Shown here: in pieces, positions 8,857-17,135 of the stretch | Layout: the number at the start of each line of letters is the position of its first letter | How positions within the stretch are numbered: the first letter of the stretch is position 1 | NCBI RefSeq assembly: GCF_015163075.1 | Contig: NZ_JADDXU010000003.1 | Span: 248,001-312,000, forward strand | Direction: 5' to 3' | Source of the DNA: Streptomyces justiciae | Lineage (GTDB): Bacteria; Actinomycetota; Actinomycetes; Streptomycetales; Streptomycetaceae | Length of the DNA stretch: 64,000 nt | Made by a program: the position numbers and the translations under genes | Notes under the pieces: model-generated | Databases searched by the model: none | What the model saw: only the letters and a program-made list of their open reading frames with translations | What the model was told of the DNA's origin: nothing

Positions 8857-9723
8857 TCAGCGGCGCTTGCGCAGCGCCCGGGTCACCACGATCGCCGAGG
8901 CCAGTGCCACCGCCGCCGCGGGGGCCGCCCACCGCAGTGCCGGGTTCGGGGCGATGGTCTGCGGTGCGGGGACGGGGGCGTAGCGGCCACGCGGGGGTGC
9001 GTGGTCGACCTCCTCGGCGCTGCGGCCGATCATCGTGCGGCGGGCGTGGGCGGCTTCGGCGGGGAGGTCGCGGGGGGCGGTGTGGTCCTCGCCCTGGTCC
9101 TGGTCCTCGCCCTGGTCCTGGTCCTCGCCCTGGTCCTGGTCCTCGCCCTGGTCCTGGTCTTGGTCTCGGTCGGCGGTGGGAGGCTCGGGGGGTTGCGGTG
9201 CTTGCGGTGGTTCGGGGGCCTCTGGTGCTTCGGAGGCTTCCGGCGCTTCAGGGACCTCAGGGGCTTCGGGCTCGGGTGCCTCCGCGGCTTCCGGTGCCTC
9301 CGTCTCCTGACTCCCCAGGTTCTCCGCGAAACGGTTCAGCAGCCGTGTCGCCGCCGACGTCACCGACTCCCCCGGCAGCTCCGTGATGCGTCCGTCCGCC
9401 GACGCCGTGCCTCCGAAGGTGAGGGTCGTTCCGCCTTCCGCGTCCGTGAGCCGCAGGGTCAGCGTCAGCTTCACCGTGCCGCTGCCCCGGGCCTCCACCG
9501 CCTCGCCCTCGACCGCGTACGTGCCGTCGTCCCGCGCGGACAGTCGGGCCGTGCCGCGATACGTGACGGAGTGACTGCCGACGCGCACCTTGAGCCGCCC
9601 GGTGACGGGCTCGGCGCCGGCGTCCTGTTGGAGCCCGGGAACGGCCCGGGCGACCCGTAGGGGATCGGCCAGCGCCTCCCTGAGCCGCTCGGCCGGAACC
9701 GGAACGAACACCTCATGCTCCAT
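8857..9723 (-). CDS. SRPBCC (CoxG-like) domain protein with acidic repeat linker and C-terminal anchor
   Basis: About 288 residues. Residues 1-140 form a START/SRPBCC domain of the CoxG (CO dehydrogenase subunit G) type: EHEVFVPVPAERLREAL, then VPGLQQ and GSGTVKLTLTLRL. A low-complexity linker follows: alternating PEA/PQAPE, then four exact GEDQDQ repeats, encoded by an 18-base tandem repeat at 9084-9155. Near the C-terminus a hydrophobic helix (WAAPAAAVALASAIVVT) before RALRKRR suggests tail anchoring with the main domain in the cytosol. I start at ATG 9723; no clear ribosome site precedes it, so it may be leaderless. No CO dehydrogenase genes are nearby, so the ligand is unknown. Confidence 0.8.
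   Translation of the reverse strand: MEHEVFVPVPAERLREALADPLRVARAVPGLQQDAGAEPVTGRLKVRVGSHSVTYRGTARLSARDDGTYAVEGEAVEARGSGTVKLTLTLRLTDAEGGTTLTFGGTASADGRITELPGESVTSAATRLLNRFAENLGSQETEAPEAAEAPEPEAPEVPEAPEASEAPEAPEPPQAPQPPEPPTADRDQDQDQGEDQDQGEDQDQGEDQDQGEDHTAPRDLPAEAAHARRTMIGRSAEEVDHAPPRGRYAPVPAPQTIAPNPALRWAAPAAAVALASAIVVTRALRKRR
9084..9155 (-). repeat. 18-base tandem repeat coding GEDQDQ
   Basis: Four perfect head-to-tail copies of an 18-base unit (GGTCCTCGCCCTGGTCCT on the plus strand) lie inside the SRPBCC-domain gene. The unit is a multiple of three, so copy number can vary without breaking the frame. Confidence 0.9.
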
Positions 9724-9816
9724 GGTCCGCGAGCCTACCCAGAGGACCGACGACTGCACCCCCGTTGGTCGAAAGTGACCGCGCCCTCGTGTCGGCGGGT
9801 CCGGGCGCCGGTGTCC

Positions 9817-10515
9817 TCAGCCTCCCGGCGTCACGAGTCCCGTCTCGTACGCGACGACCACCACCTGCGCCCGGCTCGCCAGCCCGAGCTTCGTCATCGT
9901 GCGGTTGAGATGCGTCTTCACGGTCGCCTCGCTGATGAACAGCCGGTCCGCGGCCTCCGCGTTGGTCAGACCGCGGGCCACCAGCCGGACGACCTCCACC
10001 TCGCGGGTCGTCAGCGCGGCCAGGTCGGCCGGGGGCTCGGCGCCGGCCGCCGTGCCGTCGGCCGTGCGAGTGTAGGCCTCCACCAGGCGCCGGGTGACCG
10101 CCGGCGCGAACAGGGCGTCACCGCGGTGGACGGCGGTCACCGCGGCGAGGAGGCGTTCGGGGCCGGCGTCCTTGAGGAGGAACCCGGAGGCGCCCGCGCG
10201 CAGCGCGCCGTACACGTACTCGTCGAGGTCGAAGGTGGTCAGGATCAGGATGCGCGGCGGTGGGTCGGCCGCCGCCGCGAGAATGCGTTCGGTCGCCTCG
10301 ATGCCCGTGATGCCGGGCATGCGGATGTCCATGAGGACGACGTCGGGGTGGGTCTTGGCGGCCAGCGCCACGGCCTCCGCACCGTCCGCGGCCTCGCCGG
10401 CCACCTCCATGCCGGGGGCGGCGCGCAGCAGCGCGACCAGTCCGCCGCGGACGAGGAACTGGTCGTCGACGACCAGCACCCTGATCGCCGGTTGGTCGTT
10501 GCCGGTGTCGGTCAT
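9817..10515 (-). CDS. NarL/FixJ-family response regulator
   Basis: A 232-residue DNA-binding regulator. The receiver domain (residues 10-125) has the acidic pair in VLVVDDQ and the phospho-acceptor aspartate in VLMDIRMPG (D63); LLKDAG near residue 112 holds the conserved lysine. A LuxR-type helix-turn-helix follows (about 168-225: LTTREVEVVRLVARG, NAEAADRLFISEATVKTH). The start ATG at 10515 overlaps the stop of the kinase gene by 4 bases (ATGA), so the pair is translationally coupled. The divergent gene beyond the kinase encodes a secreted protein with a peptidoglycan-binding fold, a possible but unproven target. Confidence 0.94.
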   Translation of the reverse strand: MTDTGNDQPAIRVLVVDDQFLVRGGLVALLRAAPGMEVAGEAADGAEAVALAAKTHPDVVLMDIRMPGITGIEATERILAAAADPPPRILILTTFDLDEYVYGALRAGASGFLLKDAGPERLLAAVTAVHRGDALFAPAVTRRLVEAYTRTADGTAAGAEPPADLAALTTREVEVVRLVARGLTNAEAADRLFISEATVKTHLNRTMTKLGLASRAQVVVVAYETGLVTPGG

Positions 10516-11669
10516 TCCGCGACGGCGTCCCCCCGGCGTGCGCTCGGTGCCGACGTCGGCAGGGTGAGGTGCACGCCGAAACCCCCCTCGCTGCGCGGGC
10601 CGACGACGATCGACCCGCCGTAGAGCTTGGCCCGCTCCCGCATCCCGATCAAGCCGTGTCCGCTCCGGTCCTGCTTTCTGGCCGGATTCACCCCCTTTCC
10701 GTTGTCCTTGACGGTCACCGTCATCTCGCCTGCTCTGTAAGCCAGTTCGACGTGCGCCTGCGCGCCGGGAGCGTGTTTGAGGACGTTGGTCAGGGCCTCC
10801 TGGACCACGCGGTAGAGGCAGAGCTGGACGCCGGGTGGCAGCGGGCGGGGTTCGCCGGTGATGCGGAGGTCGACGGGGACGCCGCCCGCGCGGACCCGGT
10901 CGACCATGTCGGCGAGCTGGTCGAGGCCGGGCGCGGGCGCCCCGTCGGCCGCGCCCTGGACGCCGTCCGCGCGCAACAGCCCCAGCATGCGCCGGAGTTC
11001 GGCGAGCGCCTCGCCGCTGGAGCCGGCGATGGTGTCGAGCGCCTCGCGCGCGGTGCGGGCGTCGGAGGTGAAGACGAAGCGGGCGAGGCCGGCCTGGACG
11101 TTGATGACGGCCATGTGGTGGGCGACCACGTCGTGCAGTTCGCGGGCGATGCGGACGCGTTCCTCGGCGACCTCGCGGCGGGCCCGTTCGGCCTGTTCGG
11201 CCTTGAGCTGCCGGGTCAGTTCGGCGGTCCGGCGGGCGGAGTGACCGAACCACCACAGGACGAGGGCGTAGGCGAGGGACTGCGCGACGACCGAGGCCAT
11301 GGAACTGCCCTCGGTGACCAGGCCCGCGTAGATCCAGACCCCGGCCAGCAGGGCGGCGCAGACCGCGGTGGTCCGGGTCGGGCGCAGGGCGGCGACGGTG
11401 TAGAACGCGAGCATCGGGCCGAGGGAGTTGACCACCGGCCAGTAGCCGAGGGTGACGTAGCCGGCGGAGACCGCGAGGACGCCGACGCAGACGAGCACGG
11501 GTGCCCTGTTGCGTAGGACGGTCGGCAGGTTGGCGAGGGCGACGAGGGTCCAGGCGAGGGCGTCGGGTGCGGGCCACCCCTGGGCGGCCGACTCCCGGCC
11601 GAGGAGGACGGCCACGGTCGTCTGCGCCGCGGTGATCAGGCCGTCCACGACGAGGGGGTGGATCCGCAT
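10512..11669 (-). CDS. NarL-type sensor histidine kinase
   Basis: A 385-residue membrane kinase. Residues 10-145 hold about five hydrophobic helices with very short loops, so the signal is probably sensed in or near the membrane. The HisKA_3 dimerisation domain follows, with the phospho-acceptor histidine in ARELHDVVAHH (about H179). The HATPase domain carries VVQEALTNVLKHAP (N box), VKDNGKGV (G1) and GHGLIGMRERA (G2). ATG at 11669 was chosen because the long upstream extension is Pro/Arg-rich and non-conserved in character. It is coupled to the response regulator by a 4-base overlap. Signal unknown. Confidence 0.92.
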   Translation of the reverse strand: MRIHPLVVDGLITAAQTTVAVLLGRESAAQGWPAPDALAWTLVALANLPTVLRNRAPVLVCVGVLAVSAGYVTLGYWPVVNSLGPMLAFYTVAALRPTRTTAVCAALLAGVWIYAGLVTEGSSMASVVAQSLAYALVLWWFGHSARRTAELTRQLKAEQAERARREVAEERVRIARELHDVVAHHMAVINVQAGLARFVFTSDARTAREALDTIAGSSGEALAELRRMLGLLRADGVQGAADGAPAPGLDQLADMVDRVRAGGVPVDLRITGEPRPLPPGVQLCLYRVVQEALTNVLKHAPGAQAHVELAYRAGEMTVTVKDNGKGVNPARKQDRSGHGLIGMRERAKLYGGSIVVGPRSEGGFGVHLTLPTSAPSARRGDAVAE

Positions 11670-11884
11670 CGCCGCAGCGTAACCGCCGTGCCCGGGCGGG
11701 GGCGTCAACCTCCCGCGGTACCGCGGAAGTTGCAGGAACCGCGCGGTTACCGCCGAGGTTGGGCCGAACGTCCAACCAGCGCGGGATTCGGGGCGCATGC
11801 CTCGCGTCCTAGTTTTCCGGTGCGGGCCGGAACGGGGGCTCAACGGGGGACCCCCGGCCCGCGGCAACCGAAGGAGAACCACGT

Positions 11885-12427
11885 ATGTCTCTGCGTAAGA
11901 AGGCTCTCGCGCTGGCCGTCGTCACGGCCGTCGGCGGCGGACTCGCGCTCACCGCGACGCCGGCGTCGGCGAGCATCTCCCAGGGGTACGTCTCCGGGGC
12001 GGGCGACCCGACGAACGACTGGGGCGACGAGGGCACCCTGTCTGCCACCAGCCACGCCAACAGCAACGCGACCGCGCTGGTGCAGCTGCTGCTGTGGGCG
12101 GACGGCGCCAAGGAGAAGAACGGCACCACGTTCGACTACGCCGACATCGACGGCCGGTACGGGTCCAACACCACGGCGGCGGTCAAGTCCTGGCAGAAGC
12201 TGTACAACAGCCGGGTGGACGCCGGGCTGGTGGTGGACGGCAAGGCCGGCCCGAAGACCCTGGGCGCCGCGGACGTCTCGCTCGTCGACAACGGCAACGG
12301 CACCGTCACGTTCTGGGGCTGGAAGCACAACGTCACGTTCAAGCGCTCCGGCGGCAAGTACTACGTGAAGGTCAACAACACCCGCGGCTGGAAGCTCGCC
12401 TCGTACAACACGCTGAACGCCGTCTGA
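11885..12427 (+). CDS. Secreted peptidoglycan-binding-domain-like protein
   Basis: A 180-residue secreted protein. Signal peptide: basic MSLRKK, hydrophobic core, and an ASA cleavage site at about residue 29. The mature part has an arrangement typical of the peptidoglycan_binding_1 fold (VQLLLWADG ... DIDGRYGSNTTAAVKSWQ ... VDGKAGPKTLGA), which normally binds cell-wall peptides. A beta-rich C-terminal tail (about 130-180) has no catalytic motif I recognise. Start ATG follows AAGGAG 8 bases upstream. Transcribed away from the two-component pair with 215 bases between, which should hold divergent promoters. A hairpin terminator follows. Confidence 0.82.
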   Translation: MSLRKKALALAVVTAVGGGLALTATPASASISQGYVSGAGDPTNDWGDEGTLSATSHANSNATALVQLLLWADGAKEKNGTTFDYADIDGRYGSNTTAAVKSWQKLYNSRVDAGLVVDGKAGPKTLGAADVSLVDNGNGTVTFWGWKHNVTFKRSGGKYYVKVNNTRGWKLASYNTLNAV

Positions 12428-12455
12428 GCCACGGCGGGGGCAACGGGGGAAAGGT

Positions 12456-12497
12456 GACGGCGGTCCGTCCCTCCTGGGGAGGGGGCAGGCCGCCGTC
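12456..12497. terminator. Hairpin between convergent genes
   Basis: An 8-base inverted repeat (GACGGCGG in the left arm region 12456-12463, CCGCCGTC 12490-12497) with an inner C-rich/G-rich pairing lies between the secreted-protein stop and the stop of the convergent spermidine-synthase-like gene. It could serve both. Confidence 0.65.
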
Positions 12498-12518
12498 CCA
12501 TGTGGGGGCGCGTGTCGG

Positions 12519-14207
12519 TCAGTTCGCGTACTCGGGGTGCACCAGCGTCGACGGCGGCAGGCCGGTGATCCGGGTGCTCGCCACCGTGCGGGCGTCGGCT
12601 GCGAGGGACGCCTTGGTCAGGGTCCGGGGCGGCGGCGCGTGCCCGTCGAGGCCGAGGGACGGCGTCATGTCGGCGGCGGCCAGGACGAAGCCCCAGTCGC
12701 GGGGTGCGCGGGAGGCGCCGGTCACCCGGTCGGGCCCGGCCGCGAACCCTTCGTCACGCCCGCCGACGCAGTAGGGCACGGTACGCAGCCCCGCCGCGCG
12801 CATGGTGGTGTCGACCGTCCAGAAGACGCGGGGTCGGGAGGAGACCGGCCCGGCGTGCACCACCAGGCGGCCGCCCGGGGCCAGGGCGCGGTGGGCGAGG
12901 CCGTAGAACTCCTGGGAGTACAGCTTGGTGCTGGCGGTGATGCCCGGGTCGGGCAGGTCGGCGATCACCACGTCGTAGGCGGCGGGCCGCGCCTGCCGCA
13001 GCCAGCCGAAGGCGTCGCCCGTGGTGACATGGACGCGCGGGTCGTCGTACGCATGGCCGTTGAGGGCGGCGAGGGCGGGGTCCGTGCGGGCCAGCCGCAC
13101 CACCCCGGCGTCGAGTTCGACGACGTCGACCCGGCCGACGCCCGGATGACGCAGGACCTCGCGCGCCGCGAGCCCGTCGCCGCCGCCGAGGATCAGCACG
13201 CGCGTGTGCGGGCCGTTCATCGCGGGGTGGACCAGCGCCTCGTGGTACCGGCGTTCGTCGCGTCCGCTGACCCGGAGGCGGCCGTCGAGGAAGAGGTCGA
13301 GGGGGCGCCCGTGGGTGCCGCCGGTGAGGACGACCTCCTGGACGTCGGTCTGGAGGGCCACGCGGACGTCGTCGCCGTACACCGCCTGCCGCGCCGCGCG
13401 TTCGAAGTCGTCGACGAGTACGGCGGCCGCGGCGAGGACGCCGAGCACGGCGAGGTTGGCGATCACCAGCAGCCAGCGCGCCCGGCGGGTCAGGTCGCGG
13501 CGGAACAGGCCGAGGACGAGGGCGCCGCCCACGATCGCGTTGACGGTCCCGGTGATCAGGGCGCCGGTCAGCTGGCCCAGCATCGGCAGCAGGAGAAAGG
13601 GGAACGCGAGGCCGCCCACCAGACCGCCGACGTAGTCCGCGGCGAAGAGGTCGGCGACCGCGCCGCCCGCGTCCTGGCGGCGGATGCGCTGGATCAGTTC
13701 CATCAGCAGCGGGACCTCGGCGCCGATGAGCAGCCCGATCGCGAGGGAGAACGCGACCAGCAGACAGCGCGGCCCGTTGGCCCACAGGCCGCCCCAGTCG
13801 CCGGTCCAGGCGAAGACGGCGTACAGCGCCATCGCGCTGCACCCGCCGACGAGGGCGAGCGCGGCCTCGATCGCGCCGAAGCCGGCCGCGGCATGCCGGC
13901 GCAGCCGCTTGGCGAGCAGCGAGCCGACGCCCATCGCGAAGACCATCACGGACAGCACGACGGAGGCCTGGGTTACCGAGTCGCCGATCAAGTACGAGGC
14001 GAGGGCGACGAGTTCGAGTTCGTACACCAGTCCGCACGCGGCGCACACGAACACCCCTGCGAGGACCAGGAACCGCCCGACCGCGGGCCGCACCGGAAGC
14101 CGCACAGGACCCGCCCAGGGCGGCGCTGTGCCGGGCGGGGCGGGCGCGTGCGGTTCGATCACGTTGCGACGGTACGTCACTGCAACGGCACGCTTCGTCA
14201 CCCACAC
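12519..14207 (-). CDS. Membrane-bound spermidine-synthase-like protein
   Basis: About 562 residues. The N-terminal half has six to seven hydrophobic helices; the C-terminal half is a class I methyltransferase-like fold with the spermidine synthase signature: [18 protein letters not shown], then VDVVELD and IADLPDPG. Soluble spermidine synthases transfer aminopropyl groups from decarboxylated SAM to putrescine. Membrane-fused versions are common in actinobacteria, and their true substrate is uncertain. The start is uncertain: GTG at 14207 is the longest option with no ribosome site; GTG at 14180 or 14162 is also possible. Two 33-base direct repeats lie just upstream. Confidence 0.85.
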   Translation of the reverse strand: MWVTKRAVAVTYRRNVIEPHAPAPPGTAPPWAGPVRLPVRPAVGRFLVLAGVFVCAACGLVYELELVALASYLIGDSVTQASVVLSVMVFAMGVGSLLAKRLRRHAAAGFGAIEAALALVGGCSAMALYAVFAWTGDWGGLWANGPRCLLVAFSLAIGLLIGAEVPLLMELIQRIRRQDAGGAVADLFAADYVGGLVGGLAFPFLLLPMLGQLTGALITGTVNAIVGGALVLGLFRRDLTRRARWLLVIANLAVLGVLAAAAVLVDDFERAARQAVYGDDVRVALQTDVQEVVLTGGTHGRPLDLFLDGRLRVSGRDERRYHEALVHPAMNGPHTRVLILGGGDGLAAREVLRHPGVGRVDVVELDAGVVRLARTDPALAALNGHAYDDPRVHVTTGDAFGWLRQARPAAYDVVIADLPDPGITASTKLYSQEFYGLAHRALAPGGRLVVHAGPVSSRPRVFWTVDTTMRAAGLRTVPYCVGGRDEGFAAGPDRVTGASRAPRDWGFVLAAADMTPSLGLDGHAPPPRTLTKASLAADARTVASTRITGLPPSTLVHPEYAN

Positions 14208-14213
14208 GTGTGG

Positions 14214-14290
14214 AACTCACGGTCGAGGGGCGGACCGGGGTTTGCGGACACATGGGCAACTCACGGTCGACGGTCCGACCGGAGTTTGCG
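14214..14290. repeat. Two 33-base direct repeats, 44-base period
   Basis: Copies at 14214-14246 and 14258-14290 begin AACTCACGGTCGA and end GTTTGCG, with 4 mismatches in 33 positions. They fill most of the gap between the DUF2617 gene stop and the spermidine-synthase-like gene start. A duplicated promoter or operator is possible. Confidence 0.75.
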
Positions 14291-14313
14291 CGGCCGCTAC
14301 GGCGACTCGCCCT

Positions 14314-14832
14314 CTAGAGCGCGGCAGGAACCTTGACGCCGACCTTCGTCCGGGTCGCCACCAACTGGCCGTCCTGCGGGTACGCGTGCCAGGTCCGCCA
14401 CAGCACCTGACCCTCGTGATGCTGGGCGAGCAGGGCCGTGAAGGCGTGCGGACTGCCCGGGAAGACGCCCGCGAGGCCGTGCGGGTGGTCGGAGACGAGG
14501 GCCAGCAACTCCTGGGCGCGGCCCGCGAACTGGCCCGGGGAGAGGACCTCCACGCGCGCCGCGAACTCGTACTCCCAGTCGCCGACGCGCTTGGCGACGC
14601 CGAGCGGCAGCGGGGTGCTGCTGCCCGGGATGCAGGCCACCGTCTCCGAGCAGGTGCCGCGCTCCTCCTCCAGAAGCACCTGGTGGGAGGCGCCGAGGAG
14701 TCTCAACTGGAGGGTCGCCCCCGCCAGTTCGAGGTCGAGCGTGGCCAGCGCCGGAAGCGGCTCGCGTCCCAGCGCCCAGGCGAGGTCGGCCGCGCGCGTG
14801 TCGGTGTAGGAGGTGTTCAGGGTCGTGAGCAT
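14314..14832 (-). CDS. DUF2617 family protein
   Basis: A 172-residue soluble protein. MLTTLNTSYTDTRAADLAWALG at the start and WEYEFAARVEVL plus the C-terminal HAYPQDGQLVATRT match the actinobacterial DUF2617 family, often found beside the membrane-bound spermidine-synthase-like gene as here. The family has no known biochemical role that I can state. The ATG at 14832 gives the usual length; upstream codons to 15030 are in frame but low-complexity. Likely transcribed with the spermidine-synthase-like gene, 107 bases downstream. Confidence 0.85.
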   Translation of the reverse strand: MLTTLNTSYTDTRAADLAWALGREPLPALATLDLELAGATLQLRLLGASHQVLLEEERGTCSETVACIPGSSTPLPLGVAKRVGDWEYEFAARVEVLSPGQFAGRAQELLALVSDHPHGLAGVFPGSPHAFTALLAQHHEGQVLWRTWHAYPQDGQLVATRTKVGVKVPAAL

Positions 14833-15193
14833 GGATCGGCTCCGCAAGCACGCAAAGTAAGGGCGGTGTGGGGGGGGCGCCGGCGCACCCGGGTCGACAC
14901 CGGCGGGGATTCGGCCCGGTCGGCCCGGTCGGGATTTCACAGCTGAAGTGTCCGGAGGACGGCCGAGGGCCCGCTTTGGTGATTTAGAGGGAATCATGAA
15001 CTGTGGCGCCGCCACAGCGTTTTTACCCAACTTCGTGGCGTTTCCATCCCTCAGAGGGCTCCACAGTTCAACTGTTCAACTACGGCGCACGCCGGGCCCG
15101 CCAGGGCGTACGCCGGGGCATCCGCACGCCGGGCACGAAAAGCCGGGCCCCACCCCCGTGCGGGCCCGGCTCGTCCGGCTGCGGTCAAGGGGC
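14833..15193. other. Non-coding gap before DUF2617
   Basis: I see no convincing gene in these 361 bases. They hold a small palindrome CTGTGGC-gcc-GCCACAG followed by GCGTTTTT (15001-15023), which looks like a terminator on the plus strand, and the GC-rich hairpin at 15141-15171. The promoter of the DUF2617 gene should lie near 14850-14950. Confidence 0.5.
15141..15171 (-). terminator. Hairpin after Cys/Gly-rich protein genes
   Basis: Inverted repeat AGCCGGGCCC / GGGCCCGGCT (15141-15150, 15162-15171) lies 23 bases beyond the stop of the downstream small gene. It is a likely terminator of the two-gene unit. Confidence 0.65.
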
Positions 15194-15433
15194 TCAGCTG
15201 CCTCCCCCACCGCAGCCGCCCCCACCGCCTCCTCCACAGGACGACCCGCCGCCACACGACGAGCCGCCGCTGTCACCCCCTCCGTCCGCCCAGCTGTTGC
15301 CGCTGGTGTCGCCGCCGCTGCCGCCGCCCGACCGGGACGAGCCCCGGTTCCCCCGGCGGCGCTGCGCGACGATCCCCACCCCGAGCAGGGCCGTGTAGAG
15401 GACCAGCAGAGTGATCCCGAGAAACATGGACAT
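15194..15433 (-). CDS. Small Cys/Gly/Ser-rich single-pass membrane protein (copy 2)
   Basis: A 79-residue protein: one hydrophobic helix (FLGITLLVLYTALLGVGIVA) near the N-terminus, a basic QRRRGNRG segment, then about 45 residues almost only Gly, Ser, Cys and Asp ending in repeated SSCGGG and a Gly run. ATG at 15433 is preceded by GGAAGG. The tail resembles the Gly/Cys-rich ends of actinobacterial TIGR04222-type membrane proteins, but the rest does not. It is a paralogue of the next gene upstream (38 bases apart), so the pair arose by tandem duplication. Function unknown. Confidence 0.65.
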   Translation of the reverse strand: MSMFLGITLLVLYTALLGVGIVAQRRRGNRGSSRSGGGSGGDTSGNSWADGGGDSGGSSCGGGSSCGGGGGGGCGGGGS

Positions 15434-15471
15434 GCCGTCCCCGCCTTCCGGCGACCCGGCCGCGGCCCGCG

Positions 15472-15744
15472 TCAGCTGCCGCCGCCGCAACCGCCCCCGC
15501 CACCACAGGACGACCCGCCGCCACACGACGAGCCGCCCCCGCAGGACGAGGAGGAACCACAGGACGAGGACGACGACGAGCCGCACGACGAACCGCCGCT
15601 GCTGGACCCCCCGTCCGCCCACCAGCTGCGGCTGCCGCCGCGCCGGCCCGCCCGCACCCCGTGCGAGCTCCCACTGCTCGCCCTCGCGATGACGAGGACC
15701 ACGAACCCGATGAACACCACTGCCAGGATGATGCCGAAGACCAT
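15472..15744 (-). CDS. Small Cys/Gly/Ser-rich single-pass membrane protein (copy 1)
   Basis: A 90-residue protein with the same layout as its neighbour: hydrophobic helix (MVFGIILAVVFIGFVVLVIA), basic linker, WWADGG, then a Ser/Cys/Gly tail with regularly spaced SSCGGG units. ATG at 15744 follows GGAGG. At least seven tail cysteines in a flexible chain could bind metal or form disulfides, but no known motif fits. Leads the two-gene unit; the aminotransferase gene diverges from 15874. Confidence 0.65.
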   Translation of the reverse strand: MVFGIILAVVFIGFVVLVIARASSGSSHGVRAGRRGGSRSWWADGGSSSGGSSCGSSSSSSCGSSSSCGGGSSCGGGSSCGGGGGCGGGS

Positions 15745-15873
15745 GGCGTCACCCTCCTTCCGTGTCCCCCGAGACGACCCCCCGTGGGCGCCTCGGGTCC
15801 TGCGTGCGAGGGAGATGCCCCGGCGTCTCATCAGCCAAAGCAGAGTTGAGGAAGTCCAGAGCTTGGGCGCAGG

Positions 15874-17079
15874 ATGACCGGCATGACCTCCACCGCACGC
15901 CCGCACCTCAACCGCCGGCTCGCCGAGTTCGGGACGACGATCTTCGCCGAGATGTCCGCGCTCGCCGTGCAGACCGGCTCGATCAACCTCGGCCAGGGCT
16001 TCCCCGACACGGACGGCCCCGAGGAGATCCGGGAGGCGGCCGTGCGGGCGCTGCGCGACGGACGCGGCAACCAGTACCCGCCGGGCCCCGGCGTCCCCGA
16101 GCTGCGCACCGCGATCGCCGCGCACCAGCAGCGGCGGTACGCACTGTCGTACGACCCTGACACGGAGGTGCTGGTCACGGCGGGCGCCACGGAGGCGATC
16201 GCCGCATCGCTGCTGGCGCTGTTGGAGCCCGGCGACGAGGTCATCGCCTTCGAGCCGTACTACGACTCCTACGCGGCCTGCATCGCCATGGCGGGCGGCA
16301 CCCGCGTCCCGGTCACCCTGCGCCCGGACGGCGACAGCTTCCGCCTCGACCTCGACGAGCTGCGCGCGGCGGTGACGGACCGGACCCGGCTGCTGCTGAT
16401 CAACACCCCGCACAACCCCACCGGCACGGTCCTCACCCGCGAGGAGCTCACCGCGATCGCCGAACTGGCGGTCGAACGGGACCTCCTGGTCGTCACCGAC
16501 GAGGTGTACGAGCACCTGGTCTTCGACGACGCCGAGCACATCCCCCTCGCGACCTTCCCCGGCATGCGGGACCGCACGGTCACGATCGGCTCGGCCGGCA
16601 AGACCTTCTCCTTCACCGGCTGGAAGGTCGGCTGGGTGACCGGCTCGCCGTCGCTGGTCAGCGCGGTGCGCTCGGCGAAGCAGTTCCTGACGTACGTCGC
16701 CTCGGGCCCCTTCCAGTACGCGGTCGCCGAGGCCCTCGCACTGCCGGACAGCTACTACGAGGCCTTCCGCGCGGACATGCTCGCCAAGCGCGACCTGCTC
16801 GCGAGCGGCCTGGCGGAGGCGGGCTTCGGGGTGTTCCGGACCGCCGGCACCTACTTCATCACCACCGACATCCGCCCCCTCGGCGCTGTGCTGTCTCAAG
16901 AGGGCGACGGCTTCGCCTTCTGCCGCGCGCTGCCGGAACGGGCCGGGGTGGTCGCCATCCCCAACGCGGTCTTCTACGACCACCGGGAGGCGGGCGCGCC
17001 CTTCGTACGGTTCGCGTTCTGCAAGCAGACGGGAGTGCTGGAGGAGGCGGTCAAGCGCCTCAAGGGGCTAGCGGGCTGA
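15874..17079 (+). CDS. PLP-dependent aminotransferase, class I/II
   Basis: A 401-residue fold-type I aminotransferase. Motifs: INTPHNPTGTVLT near residue 172 (substrate/PLP contact), VTDEVYEHLVF (PLP aspartate), and SAGKTFSFTGWKVGW near residue 247 with the PLP lysine. N-terminal NLGQGFPDTDGP is typical of the group that includes kynurenine/glutamine aminotransferases, methionine aminotransferase and DapC. The amino donor and acceptor cannot be set from motifs alone. Two ATGs compete: 15874 and 15883; AGGA sits at a better spacing for 15883. Transcribed on its own, divergent from the Cys-rich pair. Confidence 0.9.
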   Translation: MTGMTSTARPHLNRRLAEFGTTIFAEMSALAVQTGSINLGQGFPDTDGPEEIREAAVRALRDGRGNQYPPGPGVPELRTAIAAHQQRRYALSYDPDTEVLVTAGATEAIAASLLALLEPGDEVIAFEPYYDSYAACIAMAGGTRVPVTLRPDGDSFRLDLDELRAAVTDRTRLLLINTPHNPTGTVLTREELTAIAELAVERDLLVVTDEVYEHLVFDDAEHIPLATFPGMRDRTVTIGSAGKTFSFTGWKVGWVTGSPSLVSAVRSAKQFLTYVASGPFQYAVAEALALPDSYYEAFRADMLAKRDLLASGLAEAGFGVFRTAGTYFITTDIRPLGAVLSQEGDGFAFCRALPERAGVVAIPNAVFYDHREAGAPFVRFAFCKQTGVLEEAVKRLKGLAG

Positions 17080-17135
17080 CGCGACCCGGGCGGTCAGACA
17101 CTGGGCGCATGATGCTCGCTTATGCCTGAATTCTT

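Noticed and set aside
9084..9155. CRISPR-like array
   Set aside because: Units are contiguous without spacers and in frame in a coding region; it is a simple tandem repeat.
15001..15023. Terminator with T-run on the plus strand
   Set aside because: The shape is good, but no plus-strand gene ends nearby, so I list it only as part of the non-coding gap.
15745..16983. Minus-strand open frame extending the Cys-rich gene through the aminotransferase
   Set aside because: Composition is shadow-like, and the ATG at 15744 with GGAGG begins a coherent small membrane protein.
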